A DNA stretch of 64,000 nt from Marchantia polymorpha subsp. ruderalis (Eukaryota > Streptophyta > Marchantiopsida > Marchantiales > Marchantiaceae): positions 7,442,501-7,506,500 of the forward strand of contig AP031353.1 of the NCBI GenBank assembly GCA_037833965.1, in the 5' to 3' direction. The translations under genes and the position numbers were made by a program. Below are positions 32,936 through 45,870 of the stretch, one piece after another. Each line of letters begins with the position of its first letter. The stretch's first letter is position 1. Below the pieces are notes generated by a model. That model saw only the letters and a program-made list of their open reading frames with translations. It made no database searches and was not told where the DNA came from.

Positions 32936-35900
32936 ATCAATGTATGTTACCATTGGGAGGTTATACTCAAGGTGACATATATTGATGCTAGGGTTTTACA
33001 TCACTATGGGGAAGTTTAACTCTGTACTATACTCTGTTGTTGCACGCGAAGAAACTCGACCATTGCAAAAATGAAAAGATTAAACTAAGAAGGAGTACTA
33101 ACTGAATATCATGGGGAATGATTTCTCGTTGCAAGTCCTTCACTTGGATATTCTATCAACACTCATGCCGCAGAGTGTTAATAAAGCATGGTTGGTATGA
33201 AGCAATCATGGGCGTTGAGTATACAAGGTATCTCTCCGTCAGGAAAATCATCACTTACAAATTTCGTTTATTCATTTGTTAATATTCTTCCGAGATAAGA
33301 GACCATCATGTTCATAGCGATGAATTGGACGGAGAAGGTTCGCTAATCGATTAGATACGGTCACACCACAGAAAATTATTCATCTTTAAAGAAAATCCAG
33401 AAAGCAGACAACTAGCAGGTCGCCAAGCCACATTTCGTGTTGATCTGGTGTTGGGCAACAGCGTTAGGAGCGGGATTACCCAGAAGCGATGATTTACTTA
33501 TGGGACCTTCCAGACTGCGAGTTTCCTACGATACTCAGTGGGAAGTTGAGAAATTCAAAGTCATCGTGGAAGAAGCGTTGAAGGTGAGCTTTCAACGTAA
33601 AGATGATATGTTTTTTGTCTCCATCGGGAGTTCACTGAAGATTTAAATGAGATAAATAGAAGTTATTGCTCTTCCACAACCTATGTTCAATTGTCGTGTT
33701 CATCTTAACGAGTAACCTTTTGTTGCGTTAACTTCTTTCTTGATGATTACATTATCCAGAAACGAGATAAATATGGATCCATTTCATGATGTATCCATCG
33801 AATTGCGAACCAGAAAGTCACTTTAAGCCATATTGTAGCTCTGGACAGTTAGTTAGACTAGAGATCGAAGAGTGAGAAGCTGATAGCTTCTATTGTTACA
33901 TTAGTTTTTTCCATTAGTACTGAGTATTTTGGACAAATAGATCTTGTCATCCAATCTCCTATGTTTGACGTAACTGCATCTGTCCGATGACAATGCTTCT
34001 GATGAAAGAAGTGAACTGGGAGACGAGCAGACTATTGGCTATACTGAAACGCTGCTCATAGAATTGTTATAATAAAAATTATAGTTGTCTTTATCTCAAT
34101 GAAATCAGTTAGATTGTGAATATGTTAAGCTTTTGTCTTTCAGTACCATAGACTCATGTTTTAAAAATATTGCTCTACGAATTTTGTTATTATGGTGAAC
34201 GTTTGAGTTTGGTATCTACACTTTCTTAAATCCCTAGAGAAATTATTATAAATATGGTAAGCAGTCAACGGAAATAGGTGATTTTTGAAGATCAGGTTAA
34301 TGTGGTCCCCAATGATTAAGAACTGTTTGCTGTTCACGACAAATTCCACATTCCAAGGTTGAATATAAGCAGTTGCGATCGTATTTATATTGGGTCATAC
34401 ATGGTTGAATTGGAGTCATGCAAAACACTTGGTCGGGGTTTAGAACCTTAAACTGAGTTCTTCTGGTGCAATTAAATTTAGGTAATTTAGACACCCGACT
34501 AGACTAACTAGCCAGCATATAATTAATTTTTGGATCTGGTTGTTTTTAATATTTTATATAAAATTAATCATATTATAATTTGAAATTGATTATAAAGATT
34601 TCTCTACATATTTCTATTCATAAGAAGTATGTATATTCACGTGTTTTGTGTTTATAAATTTATATATAATTCTTCCTATTAATATTTTAAATTTATATTT
34701 TTCAAAATTTATATGAAAGTGAATATAATCTTATATGAAAACATACCTTATGAATTTCCTAATCTTAAATCATATCTTTTGGTTTTTTTCTTTACTTGTT
34801 AATTTCCATTGATTTCACATCAAAAGCATGTACAATTATTAAATTTAGTTATTCAAAATTTTACAATTCAAAATATATTAAATGAATATTCTTTGTAATT
34901 TTTATGTGAATAAATATAATTTTACAGTTAATTAAATATATTAAAATTCTATTTATCAAATAAACTTGTAAACAAATATGTTATTTATAACATCTTATTT
35001 GATTTTTTCTGCTATTGATAGTATCTGTTTTAGTAACATAGTACTTAAAAAAAAAAAAAATCTTCTCAATTTATATGTAGATTCTAATTCTTTCATTTAT
35101 TTTTAATCTTTGTATTTTTTGTAACACAATTAAGACTGAATTGAGATTGGAAAAATTAAAATAAATCTAACAAAGTTTAACTACCCATCTCTTTGCATTC
35201 CATATATAATGGAGCATACCTGTATGCGTTTCCTATAAGTAAAAGTTTCCCATCAATGCTCTGTCCGGATCTTACATCTATACGCAGCTTTCTTAGTTAC
35301 ATATGGGTATCTCCCCATAGATCTCTATCCATTTACTGAAAATTTCAAAATTTTCCAAATTGTCCCAAGTCATGTGTACATGTCGATCAATAGACAGATG
35401 TTGTCTGTTGACTTTACCGTATTAACTACAGTTAGATAGTTAAGAAGTTACTAGAACAACTTAATTTTGTGATTCAATCGTTCTAGTCGCGAGGTTAAAC
35501 TATTCCTTGTTTTGATATAATCCTTCATCGAATGAAGTGCATTTATGTTATGATAAAAAAACCGTATCCTTGGCTCCTTTATGAACAAGATGTTCTCAAG
35601 CTCGAGGGACTGAATGACGCATACCGGACTGAAGAAACCATCTAACCTCATGACATCTGTTGATTCAAAGAACTCACGTGAACGAATCGATCAAAATATA
35701 ATCAGAAATTTGTTTTGACTACCCAAGTGAGAGTAAGCTAGATTGAGAGATAAAGGAAACAGGGACGATTAATCAGTTCATTATTCCACCCCGTTGGGTC
35801 TGCACTCGACATATTCGAGCAGTGTGTAAACAAACCTCAGTTTGTCAATTAGATGTGCTTACACTCTTAAACGGAGAGGAATCTCAGTACATAACCATTT

Positions 35901-38900
35901 GCTCGATTCATTTCCAGTTGGTAACAAAAGTCACACAAGAACACCAAAAGCCAACCATGTACACAACCAGTCACGAAATTTGATCTCATGCAAGTTGATG
36001 AAGCTAATTTGACATTTTCTTGAATGAATTATTATATGCGCTTCTGATTGATGGGAAAAGTTCACTCTGATAACTGCCATGACGTTTATCTGGTATTTTA
36101 CTCACATTACAACCGCCATAAAATGGTATCCGATTTACTTACGCGTCTCCAGAATAGACTCACGGGGTTCTTCCTTCTCTATGGCACTTTCGTCTAACAC
36201 CAAAATCAGAAGTGCCCGACGGTAATAACAGCAACAATAAGTTTTTCACAATCAGAAAACAGGGCTTTAGTTTATATAATATAATTGATTGCAAACACCA
36301 TCCGAAAGAAAGCGAAGTCAAGGCCGCTCAGAATCACAAGCGAAAGCAAAGACTACGATTTAGGTAACACTTTCCCACTCGGTTTGGCTTACCTACAACA
36401 TAATCTCGAACATACTACAGACTTTTACTACTTCATGGTAACTTCACGGTTAGTGCAAGTCAGGCCACCATTGGACATTCCGAAAATTGAATTTGATACA
36501 CATCCCTCTTCAAGGCATACGATAGAAGAGAACAAATCCCGATGCAGTTATCATTCCTTCCGTCCATATTCGTCCAAGTCACTCCGCGTCAAACATGAAA
36601 ACGTGTTCTATTGGGTTCACACTCGTACAACATACATTTGCCACTGATGCTAACGGTTTAAGGAGACAAATATGGAATGATATCCAGAGGACACGGTAAC
36701 TTGAATATCTGGCTCAATTACCCGTACAAGAAATGTTGGGATCGTTTACTCAAGACAAAGTGCACTCGTCTTCAAACGTTTGACTCATGCAAACTCAGAC
36801 TGCGATGGGCAAAGAAATAGACATATCAAAGGAACACCCACTGGAGGGTTTTAGTAAAATCCCGATTCGAACCCTATCTAGAATTCTCACTCTACAGAGG
36901 AACAAAAGCTCTGTCCGAAGAGCTGATCACTCTGGACCAAGGAGCCAAGACCTAAAGAACCATATCATTATAAGGTAGTTCGAAGACTCTAGTACACCCA
37001 GTGTGGTCAAAGACATTTCAGAACATGGCACTACCCACAGTGTCCACTTACTGCAGCTAAGACATGAAACATTCGGTAGGAATCCAGCTTGCATGTTGGA
37101 GACGACGGCCACCCTCCTTGAGTGTCTCGCCAATACAGCTGTTTGGTAAGGCAGAATGTTAGCAGTCTAATCACTCATTATATTACCCATCTTTGACCTG
37201 ACACTGTGAGAAACTATTTTGAGACCCCATTCAGTTATTCATAAACAGATAATCTGACCACCTTCCAATTTCTGAAAAATATTCAGGTGTAACCGTCAAC
37301 TAGAACTTACTAACTGTTAAGAGATAAACCCATACATGAATAAGTGAAACATGATAAACCCGTGAGCATGAATATCGTTATTCCGTTCATCATTTTCGTT
37401 AAACAATCGTAACTTGTGGCCAGTTAAATAGGTCTTCAAACAAGACGAGTTCATTCGGACATTAATCTAGGATCACATGCCTTTCGCTCAATCACATCGT
37501 CTATCGAAGATACAATATCCGAAAGTAAAGCTTCTCATAGGATAGAACACAGCTCTGGCTCAGCTGCGGTCCAGTAACCTAACGGTAAAACTAAGCTGAG
37601 CTGCAAGAAATAACCAATGCCTACTTTTCTGAAGATGTACGAAATCTGTGTATATACCAGGAAAGGAGCAGTATATCCTGCAAGGAAAACAGAGTGGTTC
37701 TGTAAAATGATCGAGTTTTATTTCTTACATTGTAACAGTTTCAAAAGAGCAATCGTCTTTCGCACAGAGTGATAGACAAGCGGAATAACATCGTCCTCGG
37801 CTAGCCTCTGACGTGCCACTACAGAAATTAACAATACTTTTTCACCGTCGGGCTAAACGGAGATTCTGGAGTCTAGCCATCTGAACAACCATCATTTTAG
37901 TAGCAAGTCTCGCACCTAATCTGTTGACTTCCAGACTAAATATCTCAGTTGACTGCTTCCAGATACATTGCCATCTTTCTGGTATAGACATAGACATTTG
38001 TATATCGTAGATTTATCACAGAAAATGTAGCCAAAAAATGTAGAACATACTGTTCTCCGTCTTCTGGCACTCGTATCAAAATACGAATATCATATCGTGT
38101 AATGATTAAAGATTGCGGCATACACGCCTATTGACAGAAAAGTTTAACGATTCAAAAGAAATCCTAACACAAGTTACTACGAAACAACCATGGAATCTCT
38201 CCCTCCATACGAGAGAACACCCTATGACCTCGTTAGAAAATCATTCATAAAATATAACAAGACTTGTAGAGTGGTATTAAGCAGTTAAGACCAACAAAAA
38301 ACTGGTATTTTGGAACTGACATTGTTTCTTTCGCAATGTCCTTACACAAGAGGCTTCATCTTGCCTACACATGTCCAGAACGATAGTCTACAGATTCCGG
38401 ACAAGAGCAATTCAGATCAAGTATCATAATTAGGAAAACATAATATTGTTAACTCAAACAATGCGTGTCCGTGTAGAGTATTTGATCTCCCTACGCATGC
38501 ATCAATGACAAATCATGGGGCAATGAAGAGCACTTTGCAAATCAGGAAATCATCAACACGATCCATATGCATTCCTCTCGAACCGCGGTTTGAAGGAAGA
38601 ATTTCGAAGAATCGTCAGTGTCCTTACGATCTTCTCTAAGTCAGAGCAGCCAATCAACAGCTGTTCGAGATCTAAATTGTCAACCGATTGGCAAATTCAA
38701 ACATTCTTCTTTTCATGAATGACTTCACACTGACACAGACGGCCATGATGAATGACCAATCAGTAAACTTTCGTTTTCCAACAAGTAAATGAAGAATAAA
38801 CTGCTCAGTCACTACCGCGACAGTTAGCAACCGCTAAATCCAACAGTTCCTTTTCAAGAGTTTTCCTACACTCTCCGCGACAACTAAACGAACCCCTCAA

Positions 38901-39425
38901 GTAACAAGGACTACTTCCAGATCAATCGGAAGACTCGTGCTAACTTCATATTAACTTTACAATCGCGTTGCAATACCGGGAAAATTGCATTGACTTGACA
39001 GATAACAACGGTCAAAGACCACCTAAACTTCAAAGTTACAACCCTGCTGAAGGCTGTGAACCCTAAAATCGCGCAGACTACCTACTGCCCCCGTTGCAGA
39101 CTTTACAACGAACGGGAGTGCTACTGAAATAAATAAGGGATAAGGGTGAGGAAAACTGCAACTGTCTCACTGGTTGCACACCAAAGCCTTCAGTCAATCG
39201 TGACACAGTTGTGGATCTAGGAGCGCAGCAGAGAAATTAGGGCAAAAATGGGTACAGTACTACAGTCACGGGGGTATTTTTTGAATCATCGCTGTCTTGA
39301 AGGAGCAATTCGGATGTTACTTGAGAGTCTCAATCAGGAAGAAATTGCGGTAGAGGAGCTAACCTCGAGAGGCTCGAGCAAGGATTAAATAAAAGCACGT
39401 CCAACTGGAAACGTTGGCTCCAACT
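32936..39425. other. Long gene-free stretch
   Basis: No supported gene. About 34480-35190 is extremely AT-rich with an A13 run near 35048. The remainder (35200-39400) is of moderate composition with stops in all frames. The longest frame (36285-36647, plus) has no recognisable motif. The part adjacent to 39425 should be the eRF1 3' untranslated region. Confidence 0.5.
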
Positions 39426-40739
39426 TTAGTCAGAATCGTCGTAGGCTCCATCGTCGTCTGACAGCTCATCAAAGGTGCGCATATCGAGTTGGTAGCGCAG
39501 AATGCCTCCTATTCCTCCAAATCCTCTACAAAACTGTGAACCTTCCTGCGACTTGTTGGTCACAAACTCCAGTGTGCAACCAAACCTCTTGTATTCGTTC
39601 GCAAACCACTCAAGTAGAGAAGTCTTCTCTTGGACTTCTAGCTCGGCTTGTGTCTCCTGATCCCTGAAGTTGCTTTGATCCGCTTCCTGGTCCTTGTTCA
39701 AATGCTTAATCACAATCTCCGCGGTTGTCGTATTTTTCAAAGTGTATCGGTTCACCTCTAAGCTCTCCCACACAATCAAAGTCTCGACTGCTCCCATTTC
39801 TAGCGCCTTCAGAGTATCTTCGATTCCAAAGACGTACTTTCCAGTATCTTGACTGATTTCCTCAAAATACTTCCCTATCAACCGCTTCTCCTGAATAAAT
39901 TTCACATTCGACAGAATCTCCGCCGACAGTTCGATGGCTTGACTGAAACCGTTCTCCCCTCCATAAGAAACATCTACAACATTCAGCACTTTCGCTTGCA
40001 GTCGTGGATCGAACATGTCAGACTGACTCAACTCGGTCTTGAAATCAGCAGAACCGGCCAAGATAAGGCCAGCGACGTTCGGCTGACTAGTTGCTGGATT
40101 CACGAAAAACTGGGTTGCAAGTTCCGCGGTTTTCCTGACGTAATTGTGCCTCTTTTCCATTCGCAGCCGTGCAAAACGAAGAGCTGACTGACCTCCACGA
40201 CCGTGCTTCTTCGGCAAGTCCACAGTAAACTTGTGAAGAACTTCACGCGTATTCCCACTCAGAGTACCAAAAAGGGTTCCGTTACCGTCCATGACAATAA
40301 ATCCGAACTTGTCGTCGGACTCCAACAACTCATTCAGAGCCTCCGTATGAAACTTATTGTCACACAAATACAGAGATGCGTTGATAGGTTTGAAAGGTTC
40401 GAAGTCTATCGTCACCTTCTTCTCTTTTCCGTCGTCCGTCACTATAGTACCCGTGTACAGCACCAATCCATTCGGAGGAACCTTGTTGTAAAGCTTCAGC
40501 CTCTGTTGGGCGGAAGTGATGGCTCCAAGAACAGACTGCCGATTCACACGACTCTTGATGTTCGACGCAGTTCCGAATTCGTCTCCGAGCATCTTCGTGA
40601 CACGAGAGATTTGATCACGTGGAGGCATAATGAGAGAGATCATGGATGTGCCGTTTCCTCGGGCTGATTCCAAAGCTTTGATAAGTTTCTTTATCTTCCA
40701 TATTTCTATGTTCTTATCGGTTTCCCCTCCGTCCGACAT
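39426..40739 (-). CDS. eRF1: Eukaryotic peptide chain release factor subunit 1 (eRF1)
   Basis: A single uninterrupted frame of 437 aa starts at the ATG at 40737-40739, the normal family length. eRF1 reads all three stop codons in the ribosomal A site and, with the GTPase eRF3, triggers peptidyl-tRNA hydrolysis in the cytosol. Domain 1 carries the stop-codon recognition motifs TASNIKS (about residues 58-64) and YLCDNKF (about 124-130). Domain 2 has the catalytic GGQ motif in [20 protein letters not shown]. Domain 3, the eRF3-binding part, ends in the acidic tail [14 protein letters not shown]. All key residues are present. The coding part has no intron, as in Arabidopsis eRF1 genes, and there is no sign of a recent retrocopy such as a poly(A) tract next to the stop. 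A leader intron upstream cannot be excluded. Confidence 0.97.
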   Translation of the reverse strand: MSDGGETDKNIEIWKIKKLIKALESARGNGTSMISLIMPPRDQISRVTKMLGDEFGTASNIKSRVNRQSVLGAITSAQQRLKLYNKVPPNGLVLYTGTIVTDDGKEKKVTIDFEPFKPINASLYLCDNKFHTEALNELLESDDKFGFIVMDGNGTLFGTLSGNTREVLHKFTVDLPKKHGRGGQSALRFARLRMEKRHNYVRKTAELATQFFVNPATSQPNVAGLILAGSADFKTELSQSDMFDPRLQAKVLNVVDVSYGGENGFSQAIELSAEILSNVKFIQEKRLIGKYFEEISQDTGKYVFGIEDTLKALEMGAVETLIVWESLEVNRYTLKNTTTAEIVIKHLNKDQEADQSNFRDQETQAELEVQEKTSLLEWFANEYKRFGCTLEFVTNKSQEGSQFCRGFGGIGGILRYQLDMRTFDELSDDDGAYDDSD

Positions 40740-41241
40740 CGTGCTTTCCCGCCCCCTTGGCTCTTAGCAGTAGTGCCTGGCTACGTGCGGAAGCGGAGAC
40801 GACAGAGGAGCTGCCTGTGTACAGAGCAACGACAGCGGAAAGCTAAGAACAAACTTCACTCAATGCTACACCTTGATACGGGATTCCTTGATGGAAAACT
40901 GCACACACACCCTGTCCACCGTCTGTACCTGATCCCCCCGTCTTCACTTCCACCGTCCCGAAAAGATCGAGTATTTCTAGGTCTCGTCTCCTCGAGTCAA
41001 ATTTCGATTCTCGACCTTGGCGACCTCTGGAAGTGGGGGCGACGATCTCCCTCGGATTTACTACGACCTAAAACACACGAATCCACACAACCCACAGTCA
41101 GAATCCACACACTGAACACATCCGCTGGTGCGCCCCGTCTCATCACCCTGACGCAGTACTAATCTTCGCCCACAAGCATCCTCATCGCCTCGTCGGCCAT
41201 TGACTAATCTCACGCAATCTCCAACCAGCAACAACCATGCA

Positions 41242-41269
41242 AATCCATCCAATCCAATCCAATCCAATC
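41242..41269. repeat. CAATC pentanucleotide repeat
   Basis: About four tandem AATCC/CAATC units upstream of eRF1, which also create repeated CCAAT boxes. Confidence 0.85.
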
Positions 41270-41512
41270 TCCCGGGGCCAATCGTGCACACAAATAAACG
41301 AGAACGCAGGCGGGCAAGCGGGCAAGCCAGGCAGTGAGAGCGAAATCGGAAATCCCAAACCAATCTACAATTCACAGGGCAAGAACGATGGAGGTCGTTA
41401 CCAGTGTAAGGTCGTCGTCTCGTCGGTCGATTCACTCCTTGTCTCGGGCTATTCTAAAGGTTCAGTCAGACACGAGCACAAGCAAACAGCAGGACAGCAC
41501 TGGCCAAAGCAA

Positions 41513-41579
41513 CAGGAGGAGGAGGAGAGGAGGAGCAGGAGGAGGAGGAGCAGCGGCAGCAGCAGCAGCAGCAGCAGCA
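41513..41579. repeat. GGA/GCA trinucleotide tract
   Basis: AGG/GGA units followed by seven or more consecutive AGC units in the eRF1 upstream region. Confidence 0.9.
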
Positions 41580-44500
41580 TCAACGAGATGGAATAGAAGC
41601 AGCCCGACGCCGCCGGCACACAGGCACTAATCCTGGGGGGCACTTCTTCCACTGGATCAAACGGCGAGGGCTGTGCAACATGGTCGGAGGGCAGCGGGAC
41701 ACCACAGCCAGGGCACGGCACGGTCGCTCGCGGTCCGGCTCAAGATCAGCGCCCGCTTCCGGAACTACAACAACATCGGCGCCGGCGACATTCCAACCCC
41801 AGCCCTCGCCCTGCCCTGCCCTTCTCTCTGAGGCCGGACCGGGAGCCCGGGCCCGACCCGGCCTCCCTCGTCTCCGCTTTCGCTCGGGCTGGCCCTAAAA
41901 GAGGGTCGGGAAAGGAGGTTTTTACTTTCACTTTCACTTCTTTCCGGTCGCCCTCCCTCCCCTCCCTTCCACGAGGCAGAACTGTGAGCTGTACGATGGC
42001 TCGAGATATTTTCCACTTGTATGTATTGGATTGGGCGACGGCTACGAGACTTGGTGGGCTTGTTATCGGTTGCCACTGGGATACGGTATCTGTCCCCCAG
42101 CATGATAGATCTTCGGGTTGTTAACGGTTACGGGACCAGGGCGAGGGGTGTCGTGGAAATCACCACGACGATGTGACAACCTCGCAGTAGGGAGGCGAGT
42201 TATGCACCAAAAAGGAGAGGAGGATGCCCCATATTATCACCATCAGAAATATATCGAGTTGCAACTCGTGGACTATCTTTTTTATCTAATAAAGAGCATC
42301 TTAATAAGCGTCAATTTACTATATAGATACGCTATGGATTGGAACCGTGAGATGTATATCTAATATTATTTTTTTATAACATATACTACACAATCTGATG
42401 TATATATGTTTAACCTGTGTCTAGTTTAGTAGTAAATTGAACTAATTATCCAATTAATTAATCGAAAATAATCAATCCAATTATGATAAAATAATGAATT
42501 AATATCATTTTTGTTTTGCTAGTTTAGCATCATTCAAAGTTGCGATAGATAATTTCAAAAAATAATGTGATTTCACTACATACACCCATAATGTAGCCCT
42601 TGCTACTACCGCTCAACTCTTCGTAGATCATAAATGTAAGTATTTATAATATATATTTTCACACTTAAAGAAGACACTTCATCCACTATTCTAAGTACTT
42701 ATTCACCTACAAAATAAGTATGTCACACGTAGATTTACAATCGCGATGGCTTTTATATTGACATTGTAATAGAAAATTAATCATAGATCTATACCAATCC
42801 ATGTCAACTACGAACTTGCACATGAAGTGAAACATCCTGTTATGCCATAACAAACATACTTAAATATGTAATTTTTAGCATCAATCTCTTTTGTATTTAA
42901 TGGAGTTTCATAGTCACAAGATAATAGTGAAAACTTAGAAGAATGTAAATTCCATCTTGTAAAGAAAATAGGTGTGCAAAGCAAGATTTTTTTATGCATG
43001 ATAAAGACAAGATGTATGAATCTACATTCTCAGAGCCGCAGCAAGAATATAAAGCATTAGAAATTTATCTGCATTTCAAGGTAAAATCTTTCAAACTAAT
43101 TCGTGAACAAAGAGAAAAAGTTCACGCTGCATCTTTGTTTGAGGGGACAAAGTATCTCCTGTATGTTGAAATAGCAAACATGTGCAAAATCATCATTGTA
43201 GGTCTTTCCCACAAATCTCAATGTTAAATTATAATAATCAAAAACTTGAAAATTACAAATTGTTGAGATATTTCAAGTAACTCAAAAAAATATACGTAAT
43301 TTAATATCAAGTCTTATATCACATGTGATAGATCTTGGTTTAACTATTTCGTGAAATACAACCTTGATACTATTACATGTACAATCATTCAACAACAATT
43401 AGTAGACATTTGAATTGACAACAATTAAATCAAAAATTATATTCGAAGTCAGTTGCATGTTGTTAATAGAGAAATACTCTAACATGTAGTATAGTGATCA
43501 TAGTTGTGTCTGAGTAGTGTGAAATGTTCTTTCCCAAAATCCTTCTTGTCATCCAAAGGATATGTAAGTTGTATGTAAACTTCGTACATAAAAGATGAAG
43601 ATCATGAAAATGTCAAAAAGTAATGATGTATCATACTTTGACATCTTAATTCTCAACTTTACAAGACAAAAGATCAAAAAATGAAAGAGATATCTAAGTT
43701 GATCTACATCGCCATACTGTGTGATTTTACCGAACGAGGAAATATTACAACTTTGCACATCAAAGTCGATGGAAAAAAGAGTTAGATACTGCATCACTAC
43801 AGATATGAATCTTCCAAAAGATATATTGTTCAGTTTTATGGACAAACAATAACATGATGACTCATCTAGTAAAAACCAGGTATAGTGCTAAACAATGCAA
43901 TAGATTTTCATCAATGTTAAGCAATTGCTGAAAGAGTAAAAGAATAAATGAAGATCATCAAAGTTCCAAGAACTTATTTTGTCTCTCTGCATTGCGATAT
44001 GTTCTGAACAGAAATCTCAATGTTCATCTTTGAGTTTTTCACTTTTGACAAAAAAATCAATCCGAATAAATAAATGACACTAATGACCTACCAACTATTG
44101 GTGTGGTGACTTCGTGTGTACAAAATTGTGCTAGGATTGATAAAGATTTTATAATAAGATGTAAATGAATAAAATGCAAAAACATAAATCTCCAGCAGCA
44201 ACGCATATGATTACACACTTCATATTCCACTGAAGACAAGTAGAATATGGTTAAATGACAAAGTAAATTTTCTTGTGTCAATTTATGCATGATCCTCATA
44301 TAACTTTGTAAAATCAATCAAGTTATAATTTGAATAAGATTGACTAGAGATAAAAACTAACTTGGAGCATCTTCGAATGACGTGGAATGCAGGTGTCCCC
44401 ATGCACACTTGTTCTCATCTAGTCATCATCTTACTTGCTGTTAAAATCCCCATTACAGCGTCACAATTTTAACCAGGAAATCGATGAATCGACATGACCG

Positions 44501-45065
44501 CCCGTTGAAAAGTTCATATCCATGTTCTTTTTCCCGCAAAAGTCCCAGTGGAATTTCGGAATACGTAGGAATTAAAATGCGTAATTCATATGCCATATCT
44601 TACAGCAATGATCAGTTTGTACCTAATTTAGCAACCCACTAACATCTAAACCCTTTAAATACATTCTTTAATCCTGAAACTGTAATATCTTACACTGCAA
44701 TGACCGTAGTCTGTACTTTTCACATGATTATAGATATATAGTCTGTATTCATATTCGACTACAATTTGTGAAAGAATCTGCTGCACACATTCCTCAATAA
44801 TGCGCATTGAAAAGTGTTAGTTCTGCTTTCAGCCATTCATAATAGATGGGAGCATTTGATAGATTTATTCAATAATTGTTAATGATATTTTACCTATGAA
44901 ACAAGACAATGTCCAAATTTTCAGTAAACTTCATGAAAATAGATTATTCTCCTTCTCTGTGACACTGCATAACGAGTGTATATTGAGCATCCAATGAACA
45001 TGCGAGCATTCCAGGATGAAAACACAAATTCGCAAGTGCTTACAAAAAAGGTGCATATTCTTTTA

Positions 45066-45185
45066 TAGCATTTAAAACGAAGTGTTGGGGTTTGATCCAG
45101 GGGCTAGGCCAGTGGTTACCCGGTCGGTATCATCCTTGTCCAGTTTGATGGGTCCTCACATCTTATATTGTTATCCACTTTACCC
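45066..45185 (+). repeat. SINE-like (tRNA-derived?) repeat, copy 1
   Basis: Contains TAGGCCAGTGG at 45105, close to a polymerase III A box (TRGYNNAGYGG). It is followed by ATCATCCTTGTCCAGTTTGA and TGGGTCCTC. The second part matches copy 2 at 45811-45845. There is no poly(A) tail or target duplication that I can define. Confidence 0.4.
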
Positions 45186-45759
45186 TTTCCCGTACTACTT
45201 TATTTCCTCATCGTATAAAGTCAAATCCATCCATAAGTAAGGACATTAAAAACATTTGTTAGCTTCACAGCCAAACAATGCACACAATGTTATCAAATCT
45301 GTATTTATAGAATCATTGAAAAGTTTCATACAAAAAGCTCATTTTATTTTTCTAATTTGTTATCCCACCGCTTCTCTCTACATATAATTCTATGCCTATG
45401 CATTTGAACCCCTATTTTTAGTATCAGGTTAAGTGACAGCTAGAGAAAACTTAACAAAGCTTTGAGTAAAAGGTTACGTACGATCTGAGTTATTAATCAA
45501 AGTAAATCCGAGGTGGTAATGTAACATATTGTGATAAGAAAAAACCTACCGATCCCTTTCCAAGCAAGCATAGTCAAAAAAGTCCAATCAAAAAGTTGAA
45601 GAAGAAAATGCAATGAATCAATCAGACATGATTTGCATTCGAAATACTACAAAGATGATACTATTCACTATTTACAATTTTATTAGCCTACTTTATATTT
45701 TTGGAATTATATTTCATTTCCATTTTTTATCTCATGTCCGATTTAAAACATGGATGTAG

Positions 45760-45870
45760 CCTTTTGCGAAATTGGTTATCAGTCTAAAGGTTAGAGGGAT
45801 TTTTCATGGAAGATCATCCTGGTCCGACTTGATGGGTCTTCCATACTTTCTGCTATAATACTTGGCACCC
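45760..45870 (+). repeat. SINE-like repeat, copy 2
   Basis: Contains GGTTAGAGGG, then ATCATCCTGGTCCGACTTGA and TGGGTCTTCC. GGTCCGACTT at 45821 resembles a B box (GGTTCGANTC). It shares about 30 bases with copy 1 by eye. Confidence 0.4.

Larger units (their letters stand above)
40740..42360 (-). promoter_or_regulatory. eRF1 upstream region, GC-rich with simple repeats
   Basis: GC-rich DNA upstream of the eRF1 ATG, probably promoter plus leader. It holds a CCAAT-containing ATCCA/ATCC repeat (41242-41269) and a GGA/GCA trinucleotide tract (41513-41579). Frames on both strands here are shadows of the skewed composition. The transcription start is not determinable by eye. Confidence 0.45.

Noticed and set aside
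36285-36647. Plus-strand frame of 120 codons
   Set aside because: No motif, no neighbouring exon, and the length is compatible with chance in moderate-GC DNA.
39426-40739. eRF1 as a processed pseudogene because it lacks introns
   Set aside because: The frame is intact, all functional motifs are present, there is no poly(A) tract, and intronless eRF1 coding regions are known in plants.
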